From: Sequoia sempervirens
Taxonomy: Eukaryota > Streptophyta > Pinopsida > Cupressales > Cupressaceae
Reading direction: 5' to 3'
DNA length: 64,000 nucleotides
NCBI GenBank assembly: GCA_007258455.2
Contig: VDFB02115090.1
Span: forward strand, 216,456-280,455
Below, piece after piece: positions 32,872-46,480 of this stretch; positions within the stretch are counted from its first letter, which is position 1; the number at the start of each line of letters is the position of its first letter. The notes under the pieces are model-generated. The model ran no database searches, was not told the DNA's origin, and saw only the letters and a program-made list of their open reading frames with translations. The translations under genes and the position numbers were made by a program.

Positions 32872-34499
32872 TGTAATGCCTCGCCTCGCCACACAAACCT
32901 AGAGGAAGTTGCAATTAACTACTCAAATGTACTAATTTTTTTTTTGTTTAAGTACAAATAACATGCAAGTTCACTACCCATTTCCAACAACCTCTAAGGT
33001 TACGAGACTGAGATTACTTTAAAACCCAAACAAGAAACATGAATTGAAACCATAACATTTAATTACTTAATAAATTAAGAACACATACATTCCATACATG
33101 ATAAATTACATCAAAGAATAAGAGATACCACATGATTTCAAATAAAAAGAATTTAACAATAAGATTACAACTCTCATTCCCTGAATGAGGTAAATCCAAT
33201 AAGCATGGTTAAATAATACATCTTCCACCTCGATAACAAATGAGGGGTAATTAATTATAAGATTCAACTGAAATGAATTAAACATGAAATGAAACTGGAT
33301 CCCATGAGATCTCCAACTGGAAATCTTGTCCACACGAACAAGAAGAAAACCCAATAGAATAAAGTGCACATTCCACCCAACCATTTGATACTTGAAGGCT
33401 CACCCCCCGTGCTAGGAGATAGTACCAAGGATTCCAAGAAAAGACCATCTACCTCTAGACACAGGCTAATACATAACTAAACTGAATCAAATACAAACAC
33501 GACACTTAACACAATGGTTACAATGCTTCTAGAGTTAAATAATCAATTACATCACTGATACAAACATACTGCTAACTTAGGAGAAGTGTCATCACAATGT
33601 TACATGGGATATCCTGGTAAGTCTTCCTAGGTCCCAGCCCCAATCTTGGGATATCCTAGAAACCTTGAATGACTCCCGACCCCTCATGCAAACCAATGTG
33701 GAATCAGTTATCTCTCGTAAAGATGAGATAATGACCTTGCCATTCCAGGCCTTCTTGTCTCGTCCCAAGTCTATACAATCCCTTGCGTCCATGAGTGAGG
33801 AAAAATTAATCTTGTTAAGTGTTTGATACTGCCTAAAACTCTAATAAGTTTATTTATGTTATCACTGGATTAACTAACTTACAATGAGTTACCCTGACAC
33901 CACTTTGTGTGTCAGCCCTCATTGCAAGCCACTCTAAGACAACACGTGGAATAACTCCACAACCCAAGGGTACACAAGTGTGGCCTAAGGATATTAAATC
34001 CCTATCCACGACATAAAGTCAACACATCTCGTTCATGATAACCGGGTGTCTAACTGGATACATTAAGAAGCACTACCCAAGGCAATTCAAATGTTGACTA
34101 ACACATTACGACAACCCAAGAAATTAAATGAAAACCCCATCTAGAAGACTTACATAAATAAATAACTCCACTGCCCAACATCAAGAAAGAGAGAGATATC
34201 ATAACGAAAGGACAATCGACAATTCAATAACCTACTTTAGGATTTCCCAAATCCAATTAACTCAATTAACATTACTTGCAAATACTCAAAAGTAAATAAA
34301 ATTACATTTGCAACATTGAGGAATTTAAAACTAATAATTTAATTCCTTTTTTCTCAATTATACATAATAATCAAAATCAAATTTTAAATAAAATCATTTG
34401 ATTATAAAATCTATTTTTTTGCATCTATTATAATAAAGTAACCATCTTAGGATCAATATATTTAAATATAAATATATGTTAAACATACATATATAATTG

Positions 34500-34770
34500 T
34501 ATACTCAATGTATATACAATTATATATATATATATATTTAAATATATATTTCTAAAATAAATTTAAATTCTCAATCATTTCAATAAAATCTCATTTTTGC
34601 TAATTAAATACACAAAGAAAATATACATATATATATATATATTAAAAAAAAATATAAAATATATATACATATATTTTGAATTTATAAAACATATATATAA
34701 ATAAATATATATATAGATATATTTATATAACATATATTATATATAATATATAATATATATATAAAAATTT
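34500..34770. repeat. TA-rich low-complexity DNA in the M LTR
   Basis: Runs of TA and TATAA-type words match 50110-50370 and 41800-41950. It is adjacent to the GC-rich island of this LTR family. Confidence 0.8.
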
Positions 34771-34830
34771 ATAATAATAATAAAAGTCTTTTAAATGTTG
34801 TGCAGCCCCTGCTAGGAGCTGCTACGCAGC

Positions 34831-36308
34831 TAATAAAACAAGGGTTGGATTGAGATAATCACAATCTCAATGCTTCGAGTCTCCGTTGGACAACCCTGGA
34901 TTTGTTGCCTCCACCAAACCTATAAGTTCCCAAATCAATAAGGCACCCCTAGTCTTTGCTGCCAACCCTGCTATCAACATACCAAAACATGCATAATGCC
35001 TTAACCAAGCATTTCTTGATGCTCTTTCTCCACATGCACAAACTAGCCCTTAATCTTCTAAAGACTAGTCACCTTTCCATGCTACCAACCTTGTTGCAGG
35101 GGCGTGTGGCACCTTCCAAAACCTCCAAGGTTATCTTTTCCAAGTGTTTCAACAATACCAAGCTTCAGCTCTCCAACGTTTTTATGAAAACAGTGTGCTT
35201 GGTTCTTGGATAGGCTACAAGCCTCAGAAACCCCTTTTTAGCCTTCTTAATTCAAAGAAAGTTAAAACTCTCCTCTCCCAATTGCTTATGCCAATATTTT
35301 GTTGTCTTCCTGGCTCTTTTCTCAAACTCTGAAAGATTTTCTGGTATTTAATACCCTTCCTGTACGTACAGGGTTACCACTCAACATTGGTGGAAACTAG
35401 GGTTTCTCAAGGCTTCTTCTTTGTTTGTTTTGCCTTTACTGACCAAAAATGCATTGAAGAGTCCTCAATTTACTGTTCTACACATTCTCAGTGCTTCCTG
35501 GAACCAAAATACACATTATATTTTAATGATGCCACCCCTGCCACGTTAGAAACAGGACATTCTTTGTCTTTCCCTAACCGGGTGCTACCTAACTCGCCTA
35601 GGGAAAGAGCTTTTTCATGTTTCCAGAATTCTTAAAATCTTCTAAAACTAAACTATGTACAGAAAAAAAGGTTGGCCACATTCCCAACGCGTCCATGTTT
35701 GCTGGCACAGGAGGAAATGCGGCCTAAGACCTCATTTGAGTAGATTTATAGTCCAAAACAAATAAGCAGAAAACACACTGTGTTTACAAGGAAAAAGAGT
35801 AGCGATAGAATAAACTGACTGTACAGTCACAAGAACAATCAAAATTCCCTTCCTACATGCTGTAATAAAGATACAACGCCTAACTCAATTCATATAAGCG
35901 CTGTTTTCAGAAAACAAAACAGAAAATTATCTTTTTATTAAACCAAAATCACTGTTTCATGCACATTCTCCTAAACTGCCAACTCACAAAGCACCTCCCC
36001 CCAACAAAAGGTCGAGCAAGAGATTTTTCCAACGCCAAGAATTGGTTATGTAAAAAAAACCGAGCTCAAAATGCCCAAAAATAGCTAAAAATTTGCTGTT
36101 TCAAAACACAGCGTGTTTTCCAGATTTTCACAAAAACTTAGGAATCCATAACATAACGATTCCCACCTCATTCAAATTTAAACCTAAGCTCTAAAAGGTC
36201 CCTTTACACCTGCTAAAAGTGTTAAAATACCAACACAACAAAAAGGAAAATATTTAAAAGCAAACATAAAAAATATGCTTGTTTTATTTGGTAGGTGCTC
36301 CTGCACCA
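34831..36308. mobile_element. Unidentified 1.48 kb insertion in the solo LTR
   Basis: The other two M LTR copies lack this stretch (they join at about 50431 and 42037). GCAGC occurs at both edges (34826-34830, 36309-36313), a candidate 5-bp target duplication. Frames at 34956-35213 and 35387-35635 have no motif I recognise. No terminal repeats, poly-A tail or transposase were seen. It could be a non-autonomous element. Confidence 0.55.
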
Positions 36309-36534
36309 GCAGCCTTTCCTAGCATGAGGGTCACTGCCTTCATAGTCAATGCCTCCCATGGCTGGGGACGGCTGTGGGGCAGCTTCCCAGCCCCAACAAG
36401 AATTTCATAAAACATTTAAAATAAAAATAAAAAATAACCTCCTCTATTTTCTGCGAAATTCCCAGAATGTTGCCATTTAAATTTTAAATAGAGTTTTTCC
36501 AGAATGCATACAAACTATACATATATAATATATG

Positions 36535-36567
<33 letters not shown>

Positions 36568-37615
36568 ATATATATATTATATATATAAATTTTACATTTT
36601 ATAGTCAAATTCAACAAATTGTTTCTACAGACAAATTGACAAAGTACAGAGGCTTTTATAATTTCTTTTGTTGTTCTCATTTGAATTTCCTATTGTTAGA
36701 TTTTGATTTGCAAGAATTTTTTGTTGTTAGAGATTGTTTTTCTTCAAGAATCTAAATTCATTTTCCATGATTTCAACAGGGTTTTCAAATTTGTTTGCAA
36801 CAAGTTTTCAAATTTGAAAAACCAAATTTTCAAAACAATAAAAAAAAATAAGAAAGAACCTGTTTGAAGCTTGAAGAAGAAATCTGGTGTTGAGCTGCAA
36901 TTTCCAATTTGCCAAAATCTCTCCAAATCATCACTCCAATCCAAAGTGCATCCACAACAAGAGAAAATCCTTCCTTCCTTCTTCACAGCCCATTTCCTTC
37001 CAAGAATGAAATATCCTTCCATTTATTTCCCCAAATTTGGTCAACTTCTCCAAAATATCCCATCCACCATAGTTATTTCCCTCTATCCATTTTTGAGATA
37101 TTTTTTTTTTTTTTTAATGTAAAATCAAATTTCCTTTCAACATGACTTTATTACTTTTTTATAAAAATTCTATTTCAAAAGGAATTTAAAGCTTTTAATA
37201 ATCTCTTTTCAAAAAGCATCTAAAACTTTTAAAATTTTATTTGTAAAATAATTTAACACTTTTAATTCCAAAATGGATAACTTAATTCATTTCAACACAA
37301 TTAATTTAATTAATCAATAAAATAAATCTAATCCAAGATTAGATTATTTTATTAATTAAATTAAACTAATTAATAAATTAAATAACATTTCCAACATTAT
37401 AACTAGATTTATTTAATAAACAACTTAAATACATAAATCCATTTATTTACCTTTTCCAACTTGCAATTAAATAAAATCAAGGAGAGATGAACAACAAAGA
37501 AGCAACTTAACCCAACTAAAACCCGATGACACACTATGACTAGGGTGATGACTTGGCATGGAAAACCTACCTACTATCTCCCAATCAAATACCGTTCGCC
37601 AATGGACACGCTCAA

Positions 37616-37631
37616 ACCTGTGAAACCAGGT
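37616..37631 (-). other. Conserved LTR hairpin 2 (M, solo LTR)
   Basis: ACCTG (37616-37620) and CAGGT (37627-37631) form a hairpin at the same place as in P and T. Confidence 0.65.
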
Positions 37632-38051
37632 GGAGTCGATGTCTTATCCCTGTCAACCTGCGAACAAAGAGTATATCGAATATGCATATATATAACATAA
37701 TAAAACACACCGTGAAGAGGAAATCTCAGAATTATAGGGTGCTCGCAAGTGACTGGTACAATCATGTCCCCTTCACCAATACAGTATTACTAACTGACGA
37801 ATCTAACACCAATAATATAATCAAAAGCATAAAGCATCATTGATTCAAATATCTGCTAAGCTAATTCAAAGCATGCCATAATGATAACATTATAGTAAAC
37901 TACCATCCCATCAAAATATAACATTCACATCGCTTTGCAGTTTGCGATCAAATAGTAACCAAGTACCATAGTCAAAGTATTAACATAAAACAAAGCATAA
38001 CAAAGAAGAACAATGTCCGATCAGAACAACCAAAAATGGAGGGGTGCTACA

Positions 38052-38210
38052 GGTTTCACTTGTTTCCAAAGTAGAGACAACCATGGAAATAGTAGAATGA
38101 CTAGAAATCCACCAAAGTGGAGCAACCTTACTTGGGTCCCAAAAAAGAGTAAAGAAATCTTATCTTCTTGAAAGGTTGAGTTACATAGGAAAGAAATTTG
38201 TGACAAGAAA
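38052..38210 (-). pseudogene. LINE endonuclease domain, N-proximal part
   Basis: The minus strand encodes WDPSKVAPLWWISSHS ... VVSTLETSET, the middle of a LINE endonuclease. It continues in frame into ILVTNVYA at 32866 once the solo LTR is removed. The homologous second copy at 52123 has a small deletion. Further upstream no clear coding is visible, so the LINE start is not located. Confidence 0.75.
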
Positions 38211-39731
38211 CCATAGTATCTTAAATTTTTGGGAAGGCTCTTGATGATTCAAGTGTATCCTACAAACAAATATCAACTGTTACGGTTACCACAATAGCCC
38301 TCTCCAATCTCACGACTATATATGAAGTATATTTTTGTTGCTTGTTTTAAAATTTATGTTCCAATTAGAGACACCATCGAATTCAAAAAGAATAGTTGAA
38401 TAGATTCATAAGAGCTTCAATTTTGACATAATTTCTACTACTCATGCTACCAAAAATAGGAAGCTTAAAATTACATTAATTCTAAAAGTGCAAGCTATCA
38501 TCTCAATTACCCATTATTGATGATCTATTTCTTCTAGATTACTATTGGCTTCATCCATGGTTGAGTGATGTATAAAAACAATTGAATTGTAGAAAAAACA
38601 ACTTGATTTCATAGATGAACCATAATATGTGGGATAGCGTCATCATCCATTTGATGCCCAAGTTTTTGTTTAGTTTAAATGAACAACACCCACTAGAAAA
38701 GCATATTGTACTTAAAATTTTGATTTCTCTCTAAAAAGAAATGAGTTATAAATATTTTGCAGGCACAGTCTCCACAAAATAGACACTGAACAAAGAAGAG
38801 ATATGTTTTTGCTCTATGGAATAATTGAGCAAGCTTCAAGAAGATGAAACCCTTGCTATAATTTTCACAGGGACAAAAAAACAAAGGGCAACAAAACATG
38901 AAAAGGGAGATTAAACATCAAAATTGAAGAAAGAAAAATAAATAAGATGACACATAGGAAATGCAAAAACATAATCTATTGATTTGTGTTAAAAACCAAA
39001 CAATAAACAATAAAAAATACAATTAGATAATAAATATATAATGAAATTTCAATATAGAGAAAAGTTATATATCAATATTATATATTAAACTATGATATTG
39101 ATCTCCAATAAGACAAAATATACATTCATAGAAATGTATACATGCAATATTAATAAATTAGATTATAAAATAGTGTATGGATATATAATATATATGCAGG
39201 CTCAGTTTTTCTTCTTAATTATGGCCATCTGACAATTCATATCGGCTTGCCCAATGACCAATTCTACTTGTTTATGCTTCTTATCGCCTACTATTACTAG
39301 ACTTATTGCATTTGACACAAAGTTTTCATGAAGGTAATTTTTTTGGAAACTTTCATAGGTGTCGCCTGTTAATATTTCTTATCTGAAATGGGTCTCACCA
39401 TAAGGTTTTTTCCTCTAATATGGGTCATTCTTAATGCACCTATCAGCTTGTCCATTAAATATTATAGGGAAATTTCTAGTTAATATACTCAAAAAATAGA
39501 AATTTCTTTTTCCAAACTGATCTTTTATACCTCTTCGATAGAACCCTTACATGCCAAGGTGTGATTGCTAGTGTATTTTCTATTTCAAATATGATAGATC
39601 CAAAGATATTTAAATATGCATCATTCTTGGAGAGATGTGTCTCTTCCATCACGCATGACTTTACATAATTTATATTTTTAAAACATTGATTCATGGAGAT
39701 GATATAAAAAAAATACATATGTTGTTGAAAA
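38211..39731. other. Spacer S, first copy; no gene recognised
   Basis: This AT-rich segment lies between the LINE piece and a P-family LTR. It is repeated almost unchanged at about 52270-53766. Frames at 38693-38899 and 39476-39739 (minus strand) are present in both copies but have no known domain, and the copies are too similar for conservation to mean anything. Confidence 0.6.
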
Positions 39732-41301
39732 TGCAACACCCCTCCGATTTGCTATATTTTCTCCGATAGTTCAGATACATTGATAGACCATATTTTATGT
39801 TATTGTTATTCTATTGTTGATAGTGGAATGATGATAAATATATATTGATGAGATGATACACTATATTGATGGTTTATGACATACTTTATGTTAGTTTTAA
39901 GTGATTATTTGAGTGATTGATATATGCTCATTTGTATTTTAATTGATGTTGTAGTTCATCAGTTTATTATGATACTATATTGGTGAAGGGTACAGGATTG
40001 CATCACTCACATGTGAGTGCCCTGTGATTATGTGATTCTCTCTTCACGGTGTGTATGATTTATTATCTGGATACATGTACGACAAATTCTTTGTTTGTAG
40101 GTTTGCAGGTACAAGACAACAACTTCACCTGGATTCGCAGGTCTGAGCGTGTCCTCTACCCAACAATAATGTTGATTGGGAGATAGTAGTAGGTTACCTA
40201 TTCAAACCTTTACCCTAGTTACAGTGTGTCCTCAGTCCATGTATTGGTCGTATTCTTTATCCACGTTTTCGTTGTTATTTTATTTATTGTGCAAGGTTTA
40301 TTTGTGAGAATTAATTTATAAATGTTATGCTTGGTTATTTAATTAATCTGGATTATTGATGTTGAGGCTTTATAATTGATAAATTAATTCATTTAATTTA
40401 TGTTATAAAGTGATTTTATTATTAGATTAAATTTGTTTTGAAATAAATAAGTTATTACATTTCAAATGCATAATATCTGTAAAAGATCCTCTGAAATATC
40501 TGTGGTTGTAGAAAAGATATTTGTTTGGTAACTAGAAGTTAGAAGATATTTATTATGGTAGTTTGAAAATTGATTCCTGCAGAGAATTATTGGGATTGAT
40601 GAAAATGGGTTATTTTCATGGAAGAAAGGGATTATTCTAGAAGTGGTTGAATTGGTTGGGGTTGTTAGATTTTGAAAATTAGAAGCTCTTGGGAAAGTTT
40701 GGGGATTTAGTTTTGTTGCATTCCTTTTTGGTTCTAGATTATTTTTCTGTTCTCTGAAAGTGGTAATTTGGGGAAGAGGCTTTGGCAAAGATGGAAATTA
40801 AAGGGGAAGCTCTACATCAAATTTCAAATCAGTAAATCTTCTGGAACATGTTCCTTATTGCTTTTGTAAATTTAATTTGAAAAGGTTATTTAAATTATTA
40901 TTGTTTTTCCAATTGGAAAGGTATCTTGTAGAAGAGGATTTCCTTGTTTGTATAAGCTTTGTTTTTTAAACGATTGACAAGAATATTTACATTCTTTGCA
41001 GAAAATGTTTTAAATCCTTTGTTAAAATGAAGTTTTAGAAATGGATTTACCCTGAAGAAAATTATAGTTAAATATTAGAACCTCAGTTGAAATTGAATCC
41101 TCTGTGAAAATTTTCCAAATATTTCCTATACAAAATCTTCTGTGAAATTTTCTAAATACTTCCTGTAGATAATTATCATTTTGTTTTGTTTTCCCCAATT
41201 TATTCTATTTGTTTGGAAAATAAAAAATCTCTGGTAAATCTGATAATCTTCTTGTAGAAAGTTTTATGGAAATAACCTGCCCGATTAAAGAATTTGAGTT
41301 G

Positions 41302-41346
<45 letters not shown>

Positions 41347-41770
41347 AATATATACATATACATATATAATTATATATATATATATGAATATATGTGTAGA
41401 AATTATTCTAGAGAAATTTTGTTCATTTTGAAAAATCCTGTAGGTAATTTATGTATGACAATTTTTTCTTAATTATAAATTTGCAATTTTCAAAATATAA
41501 ATATATTGCATGTGAAAGGGGGCGCGATGGGGGCTACCCCACAACCATCCCCCACAAGGGGATACTAACTGTGAGGAAACACCCAACGCTACCGTACAGG
41601 TCACGACCCCTGTGGGGAAGGTTGTGTAGGCAACCAACCCACAACCCAAAGCCCACAACCTTTGTAAAGGCCGGTCTCTAAAACTTCTCCTCTTCCTTCT
41701 TTTAAATCTGTAGATTCTGATTTTATTTTATTTTGTTTATTATTATATATATATATATTATTTATAAAAT
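39732..41770 (+). mobile_element. Truncated P-family LTR (5' half)
   Basis: It starts TGCAACACCCCTCCGAT like the P 5' LTR at 53767 and is collinear with it (minus the SINE) to about 56085. It is then fused, in TA-rich sequence, to an M LTR in the opposite orientation. Contents in order: hairpin 1 (40004-40019), hairpin 2 (about 40125), a TA microsatellite (41307-41343) and a GC-rich island (41515-41675). Confidence 0.85.
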
Positions 41771-41786
41771 ATATAAGATATATAAA
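41768..41786. other. Recombination junction between P and M LTRs
   Basis: Left of this point the sequence follows the P LTR. Right of it (from AAAGAAAATATAC) the sequence follows the M LTR at 50215. The junction lies in TA-rich DNA, so the exact base cannot be fixed. Confidence 0.75.
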
Positions 41787-43719
41787 AAGAAAATATACAA
41801 ACATATATATATATATTAAAATAATATATAAAATATATATACATATATTTTGAATTTATAAAACATATATATAAATAAATATATATATATATATATAACA
41901 TATTATATATATTATAAATAGTATATATATAATATATAATATATATATATATAATTATAATTAAAAAAAGGTCTTTTAAATGTTGCGCAGCCCCCAAAAA
42001 CAGGGGACTTAGCCCCTGCTGGGAGCTGCTACACAACCTTTCCCAACATGGGGGTCACTTCCTTTATAGTCAATGCCTCCCATGGTTGGGGGCGGCTATG
42101 GGGCAGCTTCCCAGCCCCAACAAAAATTTCATAAAACATTTTTTAAAATAAAAAATAAATAACCTCCTTTCTTTTATGTGAAATTCCCAAAATTTTGCCA
42201 GTTAAATTTTAAACAGAGTTTTTCCATAATGCATACAAACTATACATATATATATATATTTTACATTTTACAGTCAAATTGAACAAATTGTTTCTATAGA
42301 AAAATTGACAAAGTACAGAGGCTTTTCTAATTTCTTATGTTGTTCTCATTTGAATTTCCTATTGTTAGATTTTGATTTGCAAGAATTTTTTGTTGTTAGA
42401 GATTGTTTTTCTTCAAGAATCTAAATTCTTTTTGCATGATTTCAACAGGGTTTTCAAATTTGTTTGCAACAAGTTTTCAAAACTGAAAAATCAAATTTTC
42501 AAAACAATAAAAATAAACAAGAAAGAACCTGTTTGAAGGTTGAAGAAGAAATCTGGTGTTGAGCTGCAATTTCCAATTTGCCAAAATCTCTCCAAATCTT
42601 CACTCCAATCCAAAGTGCATCCACAACAAGATAAAATCCTTCCTTCCTTCCTCACAGCCCATTTCCTTGCAAGAATGAAATATCCTTCCATTTATTTCCC
42701 CAATTTTGGTCAACTTCTCCAAAATATCCCATCCACCATAGTTATTTCCCTCTATCCATTTTTGAGATATTTTGTTTTTTTTAAATTTAAAATCAAATTT
42801 CTTTTCAACATGACTTTATTACTTTTTAAAAAAAATTCTATTTCAAAAGGAATTTAAAGCTTTTAATAATTTCTTTTCAAAAAGCATTTAAAACTTTTAA
42901 AATTTTCTTTTCAAAAGAATTTAATAATTTTAATTCCAAAATGGATAACTTAATTCATTTCAACACAATTAATTTAATTAATCAATAAAATAAATCTAAT
43001 CCAAGATTAGATTATTTTATTAATTAAATTAAATTAATTAATAAATTAAATAACATTTCCAACATTATAACTAGATTTAATTAATAAACAACTTAAATAC
43101 ATAAATCCATTTATTTACCTTTTCCAACTTGCAATTAAATAAAATCAATGAGAGATGAACAACAAAGAAGCAACTTAACCCGACTAAAACCTGACAACAC
43201 ACTATGACTAGGGTGATGACTTGGCATGGGAAACCTAGCTACTATCTCCCAATCAAATACCGTTGACCAATGGACACACTCAAACCTATGAAACTAGGTG
43301 GAGTCGATGTCCTGTACCTGTCAACCTGCGAACAAAGAGTATATCGAACATGCATATATATAACATAATAAAACACACCGTGAAGAGGAAATCTCAGAAT
43401 CGTAGGGCACTCGCAAGCGAGTGGTACAATCTCGTCCCCTTCACCAATACAATATTACTAACTGATGAATCTAACATCAATAATATAATCAAAAGCATAA
43501 AACATCATTGATTCAAATATCTGCTAAGCTAATTCAAAGCATGTCATAATGATAACATCAGAGTAAACTACCATCATATCAAAATATAACATTCACATCG
43601 CTTTACAATTTGCAATCAAATAGTAACGAAGTACCATAGTCAAAGTATTAACAGAAAACAAAGCATAACAAAGAAGAACATTGTCCAATCAAAAAAGCCA
43701 AAAATGGAGGGGTGCTACA
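41786..43719 (-). repeat. Element M 3' LTR, truncated
   Basis: On the minus strand it starts TGTAGCACCCC at 43719, after the polypurine tract, and follows the M 5' LTR to position 50215 of that copy. The outer 1.7 kb is missing, replaced by the P LTR. Hairpin 1 is perfect here: CACTCGC-AA-GCGAGTG (43408-43423). Confidence 0.85.
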
Positions 43720-43731
43720 TCCTCCCCCCCT
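43720..43731 (-). other. Element M polypurine tract
   Basis: The minus strand reads AGGGGGGGAGGA directly before the 3' LTR. Confidence 0.9.
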
Positions 43732-43999
43732 AGGGTCAAGCTTACTCCTGGAAGCCTACAAACAAATAGGAATAGAGCTCCCTCATTCTAGCTACATCTT
43801 CCCAATTGGATAACGTGTCATCCCTAGGATCCCACTGGACCATAACCTGATCAATATCTCGCCCTTGAAGAGCGAGTGTTTTGCGCTCCATTACGGCCAC
43901 GGGCTCCAAAGCCAGTTGCTCGTCCTCTACATGTAATGAATTCTAATCAAGTACATGAGAAATGTCTGGATGGTACGACCGAAGAACTAAAACATGAAA

Positions 44000-45250
44000 A
44001 ACATTGTGAATACGCGAGAGACTGGGCGGTAAAGCAAGACGGTAAGCAACTGGACCAATCTTCTCGAGTATCTCGAAGGGTCTGACAAAGTGAGGTGCCA
44101 ACTTAGAGCCCTTCCCATAACGCATTGGACTCTTTCACGGACGCACCCATAAGAAAACTCTATCACCCACAAAAAACTGATGATCCACTCTATGCGCATC
44201 TACATACTTCTTCTGCCTATCCTGCGTTGCTGCCAAGTGCTCTCTAATCCTATCCACCTGTTGCTCCATATCTTGCAACATCTCAGGACCCAAGGTTATT
44301 TTGTCCTCTAGTCGATCCCAACTCAAGGGAGTGCGACATGGTCACCCATACAATGCCTGGAATAGAGGCATGCTGATAGAACTCTAGAAACCATTATTAT
44401 ATGCGAACTCTACCAAATAGAGATAATCTTCCCATCGCGTCTGTTGGTCCATCACATACATACATAACATGTCCTCGAGGATCTGATTGACCCTCTCGGT
44501 CTGTCCATCTGTCTCTGGGTGATAAGCTGAACTGAAGTTCAACTGTGTCCCCATTGCATGTTGTAATGAAGTCCAAAGAGCTGAGGTGAACACTAGATCC
44601 CTGTTAGAAATAATCCGACGTGGAATACCATGTAACCTCACTATGTCCTCCATGAACACTCTGGCTATAGATGATGTAGTATAGGAAGAGCGAATAGGTG
44701 AGAAGTGTGCTACCTTCATCAACCTATCAACTATCACCATAATCGCATCATGTCGTCTCGAAGAGTTGGGTAAACCAACAATGAAATCCAATGAGATTAT
44801 ATCCCACTTCCACTATGGTACCAAATGCGGTTGCAAAAGCCCTGCTGGATGTTGGTGTTCATCCTTCACCCGCTGAAACTCAAGATTTCGTGACACATAA
44901 TCCACAATATCGTGCTTCATCCCTAGCCAGAAATACAACTGATGTGGATCTGCATACATCTTCTTCTCCGCTGGATGGGATGAATAAGGTGCACGATGTG
45001 CTTCAGTCATGACCAAGGTACGATGATCACCTGATGAAGGAACATATATTCGTCCCATGTGCCTTAATATCTCATCTGAATCCAGAGAATATCCTGAATA
45101 CCTACCCTCAAGGGGTCTGCATGCCTCAATCTCTATCCTAACCTCCTGATACCAACTATCCGCTGGAAGGGCAGAAAGAATTTGACTTCGCAAATCTACA
45201 ACAAGAGTCAACTCAGATATCTCATCTCTCTGCCTACTGAGTGCATCCAC
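44000..45250 (-). pseudogene. Element M integrase
   Basis: In the second frame: the linker block MDALSRQRDE, then the zinc-binding domain reduced to SSHPAEKKMYADPHQLYFW and a decayed CxxC (VSRNLEFQRVK for the usual CxxCQRVK). Next comes the catalytic core [20 protein letters not shown] (first Asp), then SNRDLVFTS (normally SDRDPxF, second Asp mutated) and QLNFSSAYHPETDGQTERVN (catalytic Glu). The C-terminal part has [20 protein letters not shown] and [15 protein letters not shown]. No chromodomain is clear. Confidence 0.85.
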
Positions 45251-45795
45251 TATGAAATTCCTTGGATATATTACACTTTGAAGTCATATTCACAGAGAAA
45301 CTCCATCCAACGCCTCTGCCTAGCATTAAAGTTGGGTTGCGTGAAAATATACTGAAGGCTTTTGTGATCACTGTGCAATGCAAACCTATGGCCAAGAAGG
45401 AAATGCCTCCATCTCGTCAATGCATGAACAACTACCGCTAACTCAAGATCATGTGTGGGGTAGTTCAGCTCATGATCTTTCAACTTCTATGACTTGTATG
45501 CAATGACACGACCCTCCTGCATCAACACTGCACCTAATCCCTCTAAGGACACATCTGTACTGTAAACTACAAAGTCCCCAGTCGGATTAGGTATCACAAG
45601 TATTGGTGCACTAGTCAACTTCTCCGTAAGATCCTGAAACGCAGCCTCACACTTCTTTGACCATTCAAACCTCTTCCCTTTCCTCTAAATGGAGGTGATA
45701 GGATACCCTATTCTCAAAAAACCCTACACAAAATGCCTATAATAACCTACTAGCCCCATAAAGCTACGTATCTCTACCACATTCGTGGGCACAGG
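45240..45795 (-). pseudogene. Element M connection and RNase H domains
   Basis: SFMGLVGYYRHFV (about 45740) is the connection block. RNase H follows: STDVSLEGLGAVLMQ (the first catalytic Asp is in TDVS, normally TDAS), then ELNYPTHDLELAVVVHAL (catalytic Glu) and LHSDHKSLQYIF (catalytic Asp) at about 45340-45480. A frameshift lies at about 45255-45275, just before the integrase linker. Confidence 0.85.
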
Positions 45796-46480
45796 CTAAT
45801 CTGAGACCACTTGGATCTTTGCAGGATCCACTGAAATACCTTCCCCTAAGATCACATGACCAAGGTATTGGACCTTAGTCTTGAAGAATTCACACTTTGA
45901 CAGGTTAGTATAAAGCTGATTATCCTGTAAGCACTGTAATACCTGCCGCAAATGTTCCTCATGCTCTTCCACTGTCTTAGAGTATATCAAAATGTCATCA
46001 AGGAACACAAGGACAAACCTGTCTAGGTACATACAAAATACCCTATTCATCAGACTCATGAACACAGAGGGTGCATTCATCAACCCAAATGGTACTACTG
46101 TGAACTCATAGTGACCATACCGCATTTGAAATGTTGTCTTATGGATGTCTGATTCAAAGATACAAAGCTGATGATATCCTAACTTAAGATCAATTTTTGA
46201 AAAGATCATGGCACCCTTGATCTAATCGAATAAATCATCAATCCTAGGAAGTGGATATTGATTCCTGATGGTCACTTTGTTCAACTGTCAGTAATCAATG
46301 CATAAGCGAAGTGAACAGTTCTTCTTCTTTACAAAGATAACTGGTGCTCCCCATGGAGAAACACTAGGGTGAATGAAACCTTTCTTTAACAACTCCTCAA
46401 GCTGCAAGTGAAGCTCTTTTAGCTCTTGGGTGGTCATACGATAAGGAGCTCATGAAATGGGTTTTGATCCAGGTACAAGG
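45796..46480 (-). pseudogene. Element M reverse transcriptase
   Basis: Blocks in order on the minus strand: [20 protein letters not shown] (about 46400-46455), [16 protein letters not shown]-stop-QLNKV (TGA for the Arg of YRQLN), [13 protein letters not shown] (catalytic Asp of motif A, about 46170-46208), [11 protein letters not shown] and FLDDILIYS (45979-46005, catalytic Asp pair in motif C). It is open over 137 codons from 46209. This is a Ty3/gypsy-type enzyme. Confidence 0.9.

Larger units (their letters stand above)
32872..38051 (-). mobile_element. Solo LTR of family M, 5180 bp including an internal insertion
   Basis: It starts TGTAATGCCTCGCC and ends GGGGTGCTACA, matching the M 5' LTR (48475-52122) from end to end. 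No interior is attached. A target duplication is present (GGTCT/GGTTT). It is longer than the M LTR because of an insertion at about 34831-36308. It sits in a LINE. Confidence 0.9.

Noticed and set aside
36744..37145. Frames of 60-105 codons on both strands, repeated at 42491-42857 and 50815-51216
   Set aside because: They are in three nearly identical M LTR copies, so their persistence reflects recent shared origin. Both strands are equally open and no domain is recognisable.
40462..40788. 108-codon minus-strand frame, repeated at 61901-62230
   Set aside because: It is antisense within P LTR copies with no motif. Repetition is due to LTR duplication.
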